A stretch of 64,000 bases of DNA, from assembly GCF_014174255.1 (NCBI RefSeq), contig NZ_JABEQJ010000011.1, forward strand, positions 1 through 64,000, read 5' to 3'. Source of the DNA: Gluconacetobacter sacchari. Its GTDB lineage: Bacteria > Pseudomonadota > Alphaproteobacteria > Acetobacterales > Acetobacteraceae. The notes below the pieces were generated by a model. The model was not told the DNA's origin. It did no database searches and saw only the letters and a program-made list of their open reading frames with translations. Position 1 is the stretch's first letter. The number at the start of each line of letters is the position of its first letter. The translations under genes were made by a program, and so were the position numbers. Below, piece after piece: positions 43,280 to 52,692 of this stretch.

Positions 43280-46200
43280 GGATGGTCGTGCTCCAGATGC
43301 CGGCGGAGGGCCTCAAGCTGATAGGTTGCGGCTAGCGCCGCGAGGGGGCTGATGACGGCCTCCAGGTCCGGCCGGGCGGCTCGCAGGACGGCAAGCTGGT
43401 CTTTCAGGCGTCGGAATTCGCCGCTTTCGAGCGCGGAGAGAAGGGCGGCGCGTTCGTTTTCGGGCAGCGTGCGGGGCGTTGCGCCGGATGCATCCGTATG
43501 GGACGGGACCGCGTCCGGGAGGACCCAGGCCAGGTTCAGCGCGCGTCCGACCGCCGCGATCAGGAGCGAGAGATTGACCGGCTTGCCGATGACCGGGCAA
43601 TCCTCCAGCGACGGGACGTGGCGATTGATGCTTTCGATCAGATTGCCCGTCAGGAACAGGATCGGCAGGTGCGACCAGGTGCTCTCGCGGACGCGCAGGG
43701 CCAGTTCGCGCCCGTCCATGCCGGGCATGGACAGGTCGAGCAGCAGCAGGTCGGGGCGGATCCGGTCGAGATGTTCGAGGCAGGCGGGGCCGTTTTCCAG
43801 CGTTTCGACGCGAAATCCGCAGCCTGTGAGGCATTCGCGCATGATCTGGCGATGGGCGAGATTGTCGTCGACGACGAGGATCGTGCGGCTGGGACCCTGG
43901 TAGCCGACGGGCATGGCGGGCAGGCCGGGCGAGAGCTGGACCTGGCGGTCGGGCAGCATCAGCCGGACCCGGAAGCGGGACCCTTCTCCCGGCGTGCTGG
44001 TGAAGGTCAGTTCGCCGCCCAGGATTTCGGTCAGGAGCTTGGTGATGGTCAGGCCGAGGCCGGTGCCGGGAACGTTGCCGGTCGCCGAACCGCGTTCGAA
44101 CGGTTCGAAGATCCGCGCGTGATCTTCCGGCGCGACGCCCAGGCCGGTGTCCTCGATCACCAGTTCGGCGATCTGGGAGCGCCAGCGGGCGGAGAAGGTG
44201 ACGGACCCCCGCTGGGTGAATTTGACCGCGTTGGACAGGAGGTTGAGCAGGATCTGCCGCAGCCTGTGTTCGTCGCAGGTGACGACGGCCGGCAGGTAGC
44301 CGGGTTGCCAGATGAACTCCAGCCCCTTGGCCTGGGCCTGCGGGCGGATCATCTGCGCCACTGATTCCAGGAAGGCGGGGAGGGCGACCGTGTCGGAATG
44401 CAGTTCGATCCGGCCGGCCTCGATGCGGGAAATGTCGAGCAGGCCGGCCAGGATCGAGGTGATATGCTCGCCGCTTTCGCGCATCAGGCCCAGGGCGGCC
44501 AGACGCTCCGGCGGGAGGCGCCGGTCGTGCTGGAAGAGCTGGATATACCCCATGATGGCATTGAGCGGCGAGCGGATCTCGTGACTGATGCCGCTGATAT
44601 AGCGGGTCTTGGCGAGGCTGGCGCCTTCGGCTTTTTCGCGCGCGACCTGGAGGGCGAGGTCGGTGCGGCGGCGGGCGCGGACCTCGCTCATCAGCAGCCG
44701 GGTCTGGTGGAGGGTTTCGCGGATCGCGGTGCGATGGCCTTCCTGCGCCATGATGAGGAACCATGCGCCGACGACGCAGGCCAGGAAGAGGACGATCAGC
44801 GGGGTGCTGTCGGGCCGCAGGCCGGTCTGCTTCGCCAGCAGGCCGAGGGCGAGCACGATGCCCGCCAGCAGGACGGCGAAGCGGCCGCCCGGCGAAGTCA
44901 CGATCCGCCGGAGCCTGGGCGGCAGCACGCGCAGCGGGGTTGCGAGCTGGGTGCCGATGCGGGTGGAGGCGGGTTTGCAGCGGTCGCGGCAGCGCCCGTC
45001 GAGCGAACAGCAGAGCGAGCAGATATCGCCGCCATAGGCCGGGCAGGACGCCATGTCCTCGGCTTCGAAACTATGTTCGCAGATGACGCAGGTCATCGTC
45101 GGGCGGCTGTTCCAGTCCGCGGGCTGCCGGCGGGCGAAATAGGTGCGGCCGCCGGTGGCACGGGCCAGCAGCGGCGCCGTCGCGCAGGCGACGACGAGGG
45201 TGAGGAACGGGGCGTAGGCGGCGGCGTACAGGCCGATGCGGCCGCTGAGCGCCAGCAGGCCGACGGCGGCGCCGAGCCCCCAGGCGCCGAGCCCGACGAT
45301 GTTGAGATCGGGCAGCAGCGCGCGCTTGAAATCCACCAGTCGCGGACTGAGGCCGAGCGGCTTGCACAGCGCGACATCGCCGAGGATCGCGCCGATCCAC
45401 GAGCATGCGAGCACCGCGTAGAGGGTGATCCCGGCCTGGATGGTACTGACCAGACCGGCCTCCATCAGCAAAAGCGCGATGGCGATGTTGAAGATGACGT
45501 AGAACACGCGGCCCGGATGGTTGTGGGTCAGCCGCGAGAAGAAGTTCGACCAGGCCAGCGAGCCGGCATAGGCGTTGGTGATGTTGATCTTGGTCTGGGC
45601 CAGCACGACGAGCGAGACGGTGAGCATGGTTGCCATGGCCGGCGAAGTGATCGTGCCCCAGGCCAGCCAGTACATCACGCCCGGCTGGGTGGCCTGGGCG
45701 GGTGAAAATCCCATGTCGAGCGCCATCCAGGCCAGGAACGAGCCGGCCAGGAACTTGAAGGCATCCATCACGATCCAGCCCGGGCCGCCCATGACCAGGG
45801 AAATCCACCACCGGCGGCGGTTGGTCTCGGTCAATGGCGGCAGGAAGCGCAGGAAATCGATCTGCTCCGCGCTCTGGCAGACCAGCACGATCATGATCGA
45901 GGCCGCGCTGCCGATGGCGACCGCGCTGATATGGGGCACGGAGGGCGACAGTCCGGGGAAACGCGTCCATTGCGGCAGCAGGTCGGAATGGCGCGTGAGC
46001 AGCACGGCCAGCGGCACGAGATTGAGCGCGAGCCAGACGGGCTGGGTCGCGATCTGGAAACGTGCGATGAACGAGATGCCCCAGGTGACGAGCGGGATGA
46101 CGAGGGCGGAGCAGGCCAGATAGGCCAGCCAGAGGGGCATGCCCAGCAGCGCGTGCAGCGTGCCGGCCATGATGGCGGCCTCGAGCCCGAAGAAGATGAA

Positions 46201-46587
46201 GGTGAAGCTGGCATAGATCAGCGACGTGATGGTCGAGCCGATATAGCCGAAGCCGGTACCGCGGGTCAGCAGGTCGATATCCAGCCCCGCGCGCGCGGCG
46301 GCGACGCAGAGCGGCAGGCTGATGCAGAAAATGACGACCGCGACCAAGGCGATGGCCAGCGCGGTGTTGGCGAAGCCGAAGGCCAGCGTCAATGTGCCGC
46401 CGATGGCCTCCAGCGCCAGGAAGGACATCGAGCCCAGGGCGGTCAGCGCCGCGCGGCCGGGCGTGGCCGCGCGGGCCGTGCGCGCGGTGAAGCGCAGGGC
46501 ATAGTCCTCGAACGTCTGGTCGGCCGCCCAGCGGTTGTAGGCGCGGCGCGTACGCACGATACGCAGGCATCTGGCGTCAGGTGGCAA
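43276..46587 (-). CDS. Hybrid sensor kinase with N-terminal NCS1-type permease domain
   Basis: 1103 aa with, in order: an NCS1 cytosine/purine/allantoin-type permease (about 20-490; roughly 12 TM, with DIDLLTRGTGFGYIGSTITSLIYASFTFIFFG); a Cys cluster (about 497-540; CVIC...C...CSLCC...C..C), probably zinc-binding; two TM helices; HisKA with His669 (ISHEIRSPLNAIMGY); HATPase (N box, DTGLGVAP, GTGLGLTI); a receiver with Asp951 (LLLLDLSMPGMDG); and a C-terminal helical tail. The start is a TTG; GTG 46557 is possible. It is likely a transport-coupled sensor, and the adjacent urea transporter suggests urea or a related N source (inferred). Confidence 0.85.
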   Translation of the reverse strand: MPPDARCLRIVRTRRAYNRWAADQTFEDYALRFTARTARAATPGRAALTALGSMSFLALEAIGGTLTLAFGFANTALAIALVAVVIFCISLPLCVAAARAGLDIDLLTRGTGFGYIGSTITSLIYASFTFIFFGLEAAIMAGTLHALLGMPLWLAYLACSALVIPLVTWGISFIARFQIATQPVWLALNLVPLAVLLTRHSDLLPQWTRFPGLSPSVPHISAVAIGSAASIMIVLVCQSAEQIDFLRFLPPLTETNRRRWWISLVMGGPGWIVMDAFKFLAGSFLAWMALDMGFSPAQATQPGVMYWLAWGTITSPAMATMLTVSLVVLAQTKINITNAYAGSLAWSNFFSRLTHNHPGRVFYVIFNIAIALLLMEAGLVSTIQAGITLYAVLACSWIGAILGDVALCKPLGLSPRLVDFKRALLPDLNIVGLGAWGLGAAVGLLALSGRIGLYAAAYAPFLTLVVACATAPLLARATGGRTYFARRQPADWNSRPTMTCVICEHSFEAEDMASCPAYGGDICSLCCSLDGRCRDRCKPASTRIGTQLATPLRVLPPRLRRIVTSPGGRFAVLLAGIVLALGLLAKQTGLRPDSTPLIVLFLACVVGAWFLIMAQEGHRTAIRETLHQTRLLMSEVRARRRTDLALQVAREKAEGASLAKTRYISGISHEIRSPLNAIMGYIQLFQHDRRLPPERLAALGLMRESGEHITSILAGLLDISRIEAGRIELHSDTVALPAFLESVAQMIRPQAQAKGLEFIWQPGYLPAVVTCDEHRLRQILLNLLSNAVKFTQRGSVTFSARWRSQIAELVIEDTGLGVAPEDHARIFEPFERGSATGNVPGTGLGLTITKLLTEILGGELTFTSTPGEGSRFRVRLMLPDRQVQLSPGLPAMPVGYQGPSRTILVVDDNLAHRQIMRECLTGCGFRVETLENGPACLEHLDRIRPDLLLLDLSMPGMDGRELALRVRESTWSHLPILFLTGNLIESINRHVPSLEDCPVIGKPVNLSLLIAAVGRALNLAWVLPDAVPSHTDASGATPRTLPENERAALLSALESGEFRRLKDQLAVLRAARPDLEAVISPLAALAATYQLEALRRHLEHDHP

Positions 46588-46646
46588 GGTCGTGCTGTCC
46601 CGTCAGGAAAGGATGATGTACCATCGTAACGGATCGCCTCGTCGGG

Positions 46647-46668
46647 CCATACGCAGGATCACGTATGG
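46647..46668. promoter_or_regulatory. Perfect dyad in the permease-kinase/urtA divergent promoter
   Basis: CCATACG (46647-46653) and CGTATGG (46662-46668) are perfect 7-bp inverted arms with an 8-bp spacer, in the 134-bp divergent gap. LuxR/NarL-type regulators bind such paired heptamers, so the neighbouring response regulator is the prime candidate. AGGAG before the urtA ATG is its ribosome-binding site. Confidence 0.55.
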
Positions 46669-46721
46669 GAAGTCGTTTTCCGTTTGGCTGACAATGCACG
46701 CATCAACAGGAGCGCTGATCC

Positions 46722-48062
46722 ATGTCCGACATTCTGCCGTCTTTCTCGCGCCGTACTTTCGGGCGGCTGGCTCTGGCTTCCTCCGCCGCGGCCCTGGCGT
46801 CGGGCTGGCGGCCGGGCGACGCGCTCGCGGCGGCACCCGGTGGCGAGCCGATCAAGGTCGGGATCCTGCATTCTCTGTCGGGCACCATGGCCATCAGCGA
46901 GACGACGCTGAAGGACGTGATGCTGATGTTGATCGCCGAGCAGAACCGCAAGGGCGGCCTGCTGGGACGGCCGTTGCAGCCCGTGGTGGTCGATCCGGCG
47001 TCGAACTGGCCGCTCTTTGCCGAAAAGGCGCGCCAGCTTCTGTCGGTGGACAAGGTGGCCGCCGCCTTCGGCTGCTGGACCAGCGTGTCGCGTAAATCGG
47101 TGCTGCCGGTGTTCGAGGAGCTGAACGGCATCCTGTTCTATCCCGTGCAGTATGAAGGGCAGGAATGCAGCCGCAATATCTTCTATACCGGCGCGGCGCC
47201 GAACCAGCAGGCCATTCCGGCGGTGGATTACCTGCTGAGCGAGGATGGCGGCGGCGCGCGGCGTTTCGCGCTGGTCGGCACCGATTACGTCTATCCGCGC
47301 ACGACCAACCAGATCCTGGCCAATTACCTGCGGTTCAAGGGAATCAGGGACGAGGATGTGATGGTCAACTACACGCCGTTCGGCCAGTCCGACTGGCAGA
47401 CCATCGTGTCGCAGATCAAGGCGTTCGGTTCGACGGGCAAGAAGACGGCGGTGGTGTCCACCATCAACGGCGATGCCAATGTGCCGTTCTACAAGGAGCT
47501 GGGAAACCAGGGCATTTCCGCGACCGATATCCCGGTCATGGCCTTCAGCGTCGGCGAGGAGGAACTGGCGGGCATGGACACCAGGCCGCTGGTCGGCCAA
47601 CTGGCGGCATGGAACTATTTCGAGAGTATCAGGACGCCGGCCAACGAGGCCTTCATCAGGGAATGGCACGCTTTCACGAAGAATCCGAAGCGTACCACCA
47701 ACGATCCGATGGAGGCGCATTATATCGGCTTCAATATGTGGGTGCAGGCCGTCACCAAGGCCGGTACGACCGACCATGACAAGGTGATCGACGCCATGGT
47801 CGGCATCCGCCAGCCCAACCTGACCGGCGGGATCGCGCAGATGCTGCCCGACCATCATCTGACCAAGCCTGTCTATATCGGCGAGATCCAGGAGGACGGC
47901 CAGTTCAGCGTGGTATGGAAGACGCCGGACCTGGTGCCGGGCCAGGCGTGGTCGCCCTGGGTGCCGGAGACGAAGAACCTGATCGGCGACTGGACGAAGC
48001 CGATCGCCTGCGGAAATTACGACACCGTGACCAAGGCCTGTCTCGGCAAGACGCATGCGTAG
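46722..48062 (+). CDS. urtA: Urea ABC transporter, substrate-binding protein
   Basis: 446 aa with a twin-arginine-like signal (SRRTFGRLALASSAAALASG). The periplasmic type I binding fold starts at IKVGILHSLSGTMAISETTLKD and contains the UrtA-specific FGCWTSVSRKSVLPVFEELNGILFYPVQYEGQECS. It captures urea for UrtBCDE. The next gene starts inside its 3' end (8-bp overlap). Divergent from the sensor kinase. Confidence 0.93.
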   Translation: MSDILPSFSRRTFGRLALASSAAALASGWRPGDALAAAPGGEPIKVGILHSLSGTMAISETTLKDVMLMLIAEQNRKGGLLGRPLQPVVVDPASNWPLFAEKARQLLSVDKVAAAFGCWTSVSRKSVLPVFEELNGILFYPVQYEGQECSRNIFYTGAAPNQQAIPAVDYLLSEDGGGARRFALVGTDYVYPRTTNQILANYLRFKGIRDEDVMVNYTPFGQSDWQTIVSQIKAFGSTGKKTAVVSTINGDANVPFYKELGNQGISATDIPVMAFSVGEEELAGMDTRPLVGQLAAWNYFESIRTPANEAFIREWHAFTKNPKRTTNDPMEAHYIGFNMWVQAVTKAGTTDHDKVIDAMVGIRQPNLTGGIAQMLPDHHLTKPVYIGEIQEDGQFSVVWKTPDLVPGQAWSPWVPETKNLIGDWTKPIACGNYDTVTKACLGKTHA

Positions 48063-49659
48063 TCTCGCGTGCCTGACGCTGGTCGTCGCATTCTGGCTGG
48101 GCGCGGTCCTTGCGCCCGGGCAGGGGGCGCGGGCGGACGATTTCGCCGGGCTGGCCAGAGGGCAGTTCGAGGCGATCGCCGGCGGGGTCGCGACGCTGGC
48201 GGCCTCCGGCGACCCGCAGGCGGAAAGCGTGCTGCATGCGCTGGAGCAGCGCAGGCTGTTCTTCACGCCCTCGGGTGGACTCTTCATCCGGCAGGGGGAG
48301 GTGTATCGGGACGCGCGAACCGGGCAGCCGGTTTCCCCCGTGCCGGACATGATCGCGCCCGTCCGGCTGAATAACCGGGTGCGCAAGGCCCTGGTCGCGG
48401 CGTGGGCGGAGCGCGATCTGTCCTCGCCGCTGGTGGCGAAGCGGCTGGGCGCGGCGGAGGCGCTTTATCACCGCCCCGATCCGGCGATGCTGCCGGCGAT
48501 CGGGCGTGTGCTGTCGGGGGAGAAGGATCGGGCCGTGCGGTCGGCGCTGGTACGGGCGCGGGCCGCGACGATCCTGGAGCAGGCACCGGCGCCGGACCAG
48601 GTCGCGGCGCGTCTGGAGGCGGTGGCGAGCCTGCGCGCGGCCGGTGGGCTGGAAGCGCGCGGCATCCTTGCCTCGGTTGCCGCGTCGGCGAGCGAGGACG
48701 CGGGCGTTCGCGCGGCGGCGCGCGCGGCCGTATCGCGTATCGACTGGACCCTGCGCGTCTGGGGCGTGCTGCAGAATGCGTTTTACGGCCTGAGTTACGG
48801 CTCTGTCCTGCTGCTGGCCGCGACGGGGCTGGCCATCACCTTCGGGGTGATGGGCGTCATCAACATGGCGCATGGCGAGATGATGATGATCGGCGCCTAT
48901 GTGACGTGGATGGTCCAGCAGGGTATCCGCATGACGGTGCCCGGACTGGAGCCGATCGCGCTGCTGATTGCGATTCCGGTGAGTTTCGTGGTCTGCGCCG
49001 CGTTCGGCGTGCTGATCGAGCGTGGGCTGATCCGGTTTCTGTACGGGCGCCCGCTTGAAACGTTGCTGGCCACCTGGGGATTGTCGCTGATTCTCCAGCA
49101 GGCCGTGCGGTCGGTCTTCGGTCCGACCAATATCGCGGTGGAGACGCCGTCCTGGCTGTCCGGGTCGTTCGCGCTGGGGGGGATGGAGATCACCCTGAAC
49201 CGGCTGGGCATTCTGGTCTTTGCGTTTCTGGTGCTGGGCGGGCTGATGCTGGTGCTGCGGCGCACGGCGCTGGGGCTGGAGATGCGGGCGGTGACGCAGA
49301 ACCGCCGCATGGCCGCCCTGATGGGGATTCGCACGCCGCGCGTCGATGCGATGGCGTTCGGGCTGGGGGCCGGGCTGGCCGGACTGGCCGGGGTCGCCGT
49401 CAGCCAGATCGACAATGTGAGCCCCAATCTGGGGCAATCCTATATCATCGACAGTTTCATGGTGGTCGTGTTCGGCGGCGTCGGCAATCTGTGGGGCACG
49501 CTGGCCGCGGCCATGGCGCTGGGCATGGGCGGGAAGGTGCTGGAACCGACGATCGGCGCGGTTTCGGCGAAGATCGCGATCCTGGTGCTGGTCATTCTTT
49601 ATATCCAGCGGCATCCGCGCGGCATGTTTCCGGTGCGTGGCCGGGGGATCGAATCATGA
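48055..49659 (+). CDS. urtB: Urea ABC transporter, permease UrtB
   Basis: 534 aa. It has a signal peptide and a periplasmic helical extension (about 25-235; Ala/Arg-rich, HEAT-like pairs such as RAATILEQAPAPDQVAARLEAVASLRAAGG), then a LivH-type permease (about 240-520; NAFYGLSYGSVLLLAATGLAITFGVMGVINMAHGEMMMIGAYV, LETLLATWGLSLILQQ). The N-terminal extension is usual for proteobacterial UrtB. Its stop overlaps urtC (ATGA). Confidence 0.92.
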   Translation: MRSLACLTLVVAFWLGAVLAPGQGARADDFAGLARGQFEAIAGGVATLAASGDPQAESVLHALEQRRLFFTPSGGLFIRQGEVYRDARTGQPVSPVPDMIAPVRLNNRVRKALVAAWAERDLSSPLVAKRLGAAEALYHRPDPAMLPAIGRVLSGEKDRAVRSALVRARAATILEQAPAPDQVAARLEAVASLRAAGGLEARGILASVAASASEDAGVRAAARAAVSRIDWTLRVWGVLQNAFYGLSYGSVLLLAATGLAITFGVMGVINMAHGEMMMIGAYVTWMVQQGIRMTVPGLEPIALLIAIPVSFVVCAAFGVLIERGLIRFLYGRPLETLLATWGLSLILQQAVRSVFGPTNIAVETPSWLSGSFALGGMEITLNRLGILVFAFLVLGGLMLVLRRTALGLEMRAVTQNRRMAALMGIRTPRVDAMAFGLGAGLAGLAGVAVSQIDNVSPNLGQSYIIDSFMVVVFGGVGNLWGTLAAAMALGMGGKVLEPTIGAVSAKIAILVLVILYIQRHPRGMFPVRGRGIES

Positions 49660-50795
49660 GCGCGTTTTCCGCAACGATGGGCCGGCCCTTTTCCGGCGCG
49701 GCCCGGACCGCGATCGTGGTGGTGGCGGTGGCGGTGGCGGTGGCGCTGGCCAGCCTGCTGCCCGAGGGCAATCCGCTGCATGTCTCGGCCTTTGTCGTGT
49801 CGCTGTCGGGCAAATATCTTGCTTATGCGATGCTGGCGCTTGCGGTGGATCTGGTCTGGGGGTTCGCGGGGATATTGACGCTGGGTCATGCCGCGTTCTT
49901 CGCGCTGGGCGGGTACGCGATGGGCATGTATCTGATGCGTGAGATCGGCGCGCGCGGGGTTTATGGCAATGCGAACCTGCCGGATTTCATGATCTTCCTG
50001 TCATGGAACCGGCTGCCCTGGTACTGGTGGGGCAGCGACCATTGGGCGTGGGCGTTGCTGCTGGTGTTCGCGGTGCCGGGGCTGCTGGCCGGGCTGTTCG
50101 GCTGGCTGGCGTTTCGCTCGCGCGTGTCGGGTGTCTATCTGTCGATCATCACGCAGGCGCTGACCTACGCCCTCATGCTGGCCTTCTTTCAGAACGGGCT
50201 GGGGTTCGGCGGCAATAACGGGCTGACGGATTTCAAGGATATCCTGGGGGCCGATCTGCATGCGGCCTCGACGCGGGCCATGCTGCTGGTCGTGACGGCC
50301 GTGGCGCTTGCGGGGGCGCTGCTGGCGGCCCGCTTCGTGGTCGGTGGCCGGTTCGGCCATCTGCTGATCGCGGTGCGGGATGCGGAAAGCCGCACGCGCT
50401 TCCTCGGCTACCGGCCCGAGCAGGTGAAGCTGCTGGTCTGGGTCTTTTCGGCGATGATCGCGGGGCTGGGGGGCGCGCTGTATGTGACGCAGGTGGGCAT
50501 TATCAATCCCGGAGAGTTCGCGCCGGCCAATTCGATCGAATCCGTGATCTGGGTGGCGGTCGGCGGGCGTGGCACCCTGTCGGGCGCGGTGCTGGGTGCC
50601 GTGCTGGTCAATTTCGGCAAGACGCTGTTTACGGCGTGGCTGCCGGCATTCTGGCTTTACGGGCTGGGGCTGCTGTTTGTCGTCACCACGCTGTTTCTGC
50701 CGAACGGGCTGATGGGCTTGCGTCGCCCGGTGCGCGCGCTTCCGGCCGCCGAGGTGACGCCTGAGGTTTCAAACGTGGAGGGCGGAGAGGCATGA
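49656..50795 (+). CDS. urtC: Urea ABC transporter, permease UrtC
   Basis: 379 aa LivM-type permease (LAYAMLALAVDLVWGFAGILTLGHAAFFALGGYAMGMYL, SRVSGVYLSIITQALTYALMLAFFQN, NNGLTDFKDILGADL). The first membrane helix is encoded partly by four perfect GGTGGC repeats (49721-49744), giving a Val-Ala-Val-Ala run. It overlaps urtB and urtD by 4 bp each. Confidence 0.92.
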   Translation: MSAFSATMGRPFSGAARTAIVVVAVAVAVALASLLPEGNPLHVSAFVVSLSGKYLAYAMLALAVDLVWGFAGILTLGHAAFFALGGYAMGMYLMREIGARGVYGNANLPDFMIFLSWNRLPWYWWGSDHWAWALLLVFAVPGLLAGLFGWLAFRSRVSGVYLSIITQALTYALMLAFFQNGLGFGGNNGLTDFKDILGADLHAASTRAMLLVVTAVALAGALLAARFVVGGRFGHLLIAVRDAESRTRFLGYRPEQVKLLVWVFSAMIAGLGGALYVTQVGIINPGEFAPANSIESVIWVAVGGRGTLSGAVLGAVLVNFGKTLFTAWLPAFWLYGLGLLFVVTTLFLPNGLMGLRRPVRALPAAEVTPEVSNVEGGEA

Positions 50796-51532
50796 GCGAC
50801 GCACCGTTGCTGGAACTGCGCGACGTCAGCGTGGCGTTCGACGGATTTCGTGCCATCAACAATTTGAGTTTGTCGCTTCGGCCCGGAGAATTGCGCGCGA
50901 TCGTCGGGCCGAACGGAGCCGGCAAGACGACCATGATGGATATCATTACCGGCAAGACGCGCCCCGATACCGGCATCGTGCGCTTTCGCGGGCATGATCT
51001 GACGCAACTGGACGAACCGTCGATCGCCCGGATGGGGATCGGCCGTAAATTCCAGAAGCCGACGGTGTTCGAGGCGCTGACCGTGCGGGAAAATCTGGTG
51101 CTGTCGCTGCGTGGCCTGCGCACGCCGTTCGCCGTGCTGATGGCGCGGCTGTCGGGAGAGGAGCGGGAGCGGGTCGATCATCTGCTGGGCGTGATCCGGC
51201 TGACGGAGCATGCCGACCGCCGGGCCGGGGGGATGAGCCATGGGCAGAAGCAATGGCTGGAGATCGGCATGCTGCTGGGCCAGGAGCCGGACTTGCTGCT
51301 GGTGGACGAGCCGGTGGCGGGCATGACGGATGCCGAGACGATGGCGACGGCCGACCTGCTGCGCGAGATCAACCGGACGCGCAGCGTGGTGGTGGTCGAG
51401 CATGACATGGATTTCGTCCGCGCCCTGGACGTGACGGTGACGGTTCTGCACGAGGGCAGCGTGCTGTCCGAAGGCGCGCTGGACGTGGTGAGCGCCGACC
51501 CGCGTGTGATCGAGGTCTATCTTGGCCGTTGA
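50792..51532 (+). CDS. urtD: Urea ABC transporter, ATP-binding protein UrtD
   Basis: 246 aa LivG-type ATPase: Walker A GPNGAGKT (39-46), the UrtD-like MMDIITGKTRPDTG, signature region MSHGQKQWLEIGMLL in place of a canonical LSGGQ, Walker B LLLVDEPVAGM and the switch His (VVVVEHDMDFV). It energises urea uptake with UrtE. Confidence 0.93.
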   Translation: MSDAPLLELRDVSVAFDGFRAINNLSLSLRPGELRAIVGPNGAGKTTMMDIITGKTRPDTGIVRFRGHDLTQLDEPSIARMGIGRKFQKPTVFEALTVRENLVLSLRGLRTPFAVLMARLSGEERERVDHLLGVIRLTEHADRRAGGMSHGQKQWLEIGMLLGQEPDLLLVDEPVAGMTDAETMATADLLREINRTRSVVVVEHDMDFVRALDVTVTVLHEGSVLSEGALDVVSADPRVIEVYLGR

Positions 51533-51564
51533 AATATGGCGGTCCGCGGGGGGAAGGAGCGGCT

Positions 51565-52260
51565 ATGCTCAGGGTTGAGGACGTGCATCTGCAATATGGC
51601 GCGGCCCTGGCCCTGCGCGGCGCGTCGCTGGAGGCGCGGGCCGGCGAGGTGACCTGCGTGCTGGGGCGCAACGGGGTGGGCAAGACCAGCCTGTTGCGCG
51701 CCGTCACCGGCATGCATGCGGTCGCTTCCGGACGGATCGCGTGGGAGGGCGAGGACATCACGTCGTTGCCGGCCTATGAGCGGACGCGGCGGGGCATCGC
51801 CACCGTGCCGCAGGGGCGGGATATCTTTCCCCTGCTGACGGTGCGCGAGAATCTGGCCACGGGCTTCGGCCTGCTGCCGCGCGGACGCAGGAAGGTGCCC
51901 GATGAGATCTTCGATCTTTTTCCCGTGTTGGCCAGGATGCTCGATCGCAGGGGGGGCGACCTGTCGGGGGGGCAGCAGCAGCAGCTTGCGATCGCGCGTG
52001 CGCTGGTGATCGGGCCGAAGCTGCTGGTTCTCGACGAACCTACCGAGGGAATCCAGCCGAGCATCATCAAGGATATCGGCACCATCATCGGTATGCTGCG
52101 CGATCGCGGGGACATGGCGATCGTGCTGGTGGAGCAATATTTCGATTTCGCGTTCGAACTGGCCGATGCGGTGACCGTGCTGGATCGTGGCCAGGTCGTC
52201 CTTGCGGGGCGCGCGGAGAACCTGGCGGCGGACCAGGTTCGCGCGCATATCGCGATTTAG
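51565..52260 (+). CDS. urtE: Urea ABC transporter, ATP-binding protein UrtE
   Basis: 231 aa LivF-type ATPase: Walker A GRNGVGKT (34-41), signature LSGGQQQQLAIARAL, Walker B KLLVLDEPTEGIQPSIIKDIG (typical UrtE) and VLVEQYFDFA. ATG 51565 is preferred over the upstream TTG because AAGGAG precedes it. Last gene of urtABCDE; it ends 16 bp before a convergent gene. Confidence 0.93.
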   Translation: MLRVEDVHLQYGAALALRGASLEARAGEVTCVLGRNGVGKTSLLRAVTGMHAVASGRIAWEGEDITSLPAYERTRRGIATVPQGRDIFPLLTVRENLATGFGLLPRGRRKVPDEIFDLFPVLARMLDRRGGDLSGGQQQQLAIARALVIGPKLLVLDEPTEGIQPSIIKDIGTIIGMLRDRGDMAIVLVEQYFDFAFELADAVTVLDRGQVVLAGRAENLAADQVRAHIAI

Positions 52261-52276
52261 CCGCCCCGCAGCGGCG

Positions 52277-52672
52277 TCACGCGCAGAAGGTTTCCTGTAG
52301 AAACGCCCAGAGCAGCGTGTCGTCGGGGCCTTCGGCGAATGTTACGCTGGACCAGCGTTCGGTGCGGGTTTCGCCCTGGGTCTGGATTTCCCGGTAGGTG
52401 GCCAGGAGGCCGCCGGGGAAGACATGGCGGAGGGCCACGTCCTCGATCGTCATCACCAGGCCGGGGCGCGAGCCGTGCAGGGTGGGCAGCGCAGTGGCGA
52501 AGGTTTCGACCGGCAGAAGGCGGCCGGCGGCGCCGACCATGGCGTAGTCGGGAGTGAAATGTTTGAGTACCGTTGCCGGATCGGAGGTGCCTTCGCCACG
52601 GAACCAGGCTTGCAGGACGACATGCAGGGCGACGATTTCATCGTGAGCGGCTTTCAGCAAACGGTCGGTCAT
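52277..52672 (-). CDS. NTF2-like (SnoaL/ketosteroid-isomerase fold) protein, IacI candidate
   Basis: 131 aa small cone-barrel protein (MTDRLLKAAHDEIVALHVVLQAWFRGEG, VLKHFTPDYAMVGAAGRLLPVETFATALP, TERWSSVTFAEGPDDTLLWAFLQETFCA). Last gene of the minus-strand aromatic operon, 20 bp after another NTF2-fold gene. Known iac clusters end in a small protein of unknown function (iacI); this may be its counterpart, but sequence alone does not settle it. Confidence 0.65.
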   Translation of the reverse strand: MTDRLLKAAHDEIVALHVVLQAWFRGEGTSDPATVLKHFTPDYAMVGAAGRLLPVETFATALPTLHGSRPGLVMTIEDVALRHVFPGGLLATYREIQTQGETRTERWSSVTFAEGPDDTLLWAFLQETFCA

Positions 52673-52692
52673 GGTGCGGGACACTCCGGCGG

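Noticed and set aside
46682-46700. Sigma-54 promoter for urtA
   Set aside because: The GG and GC elements in TTGGCTGACAATGC are 8 bp apart and not the required 10, so it does not fit the -24/-12 consensus.
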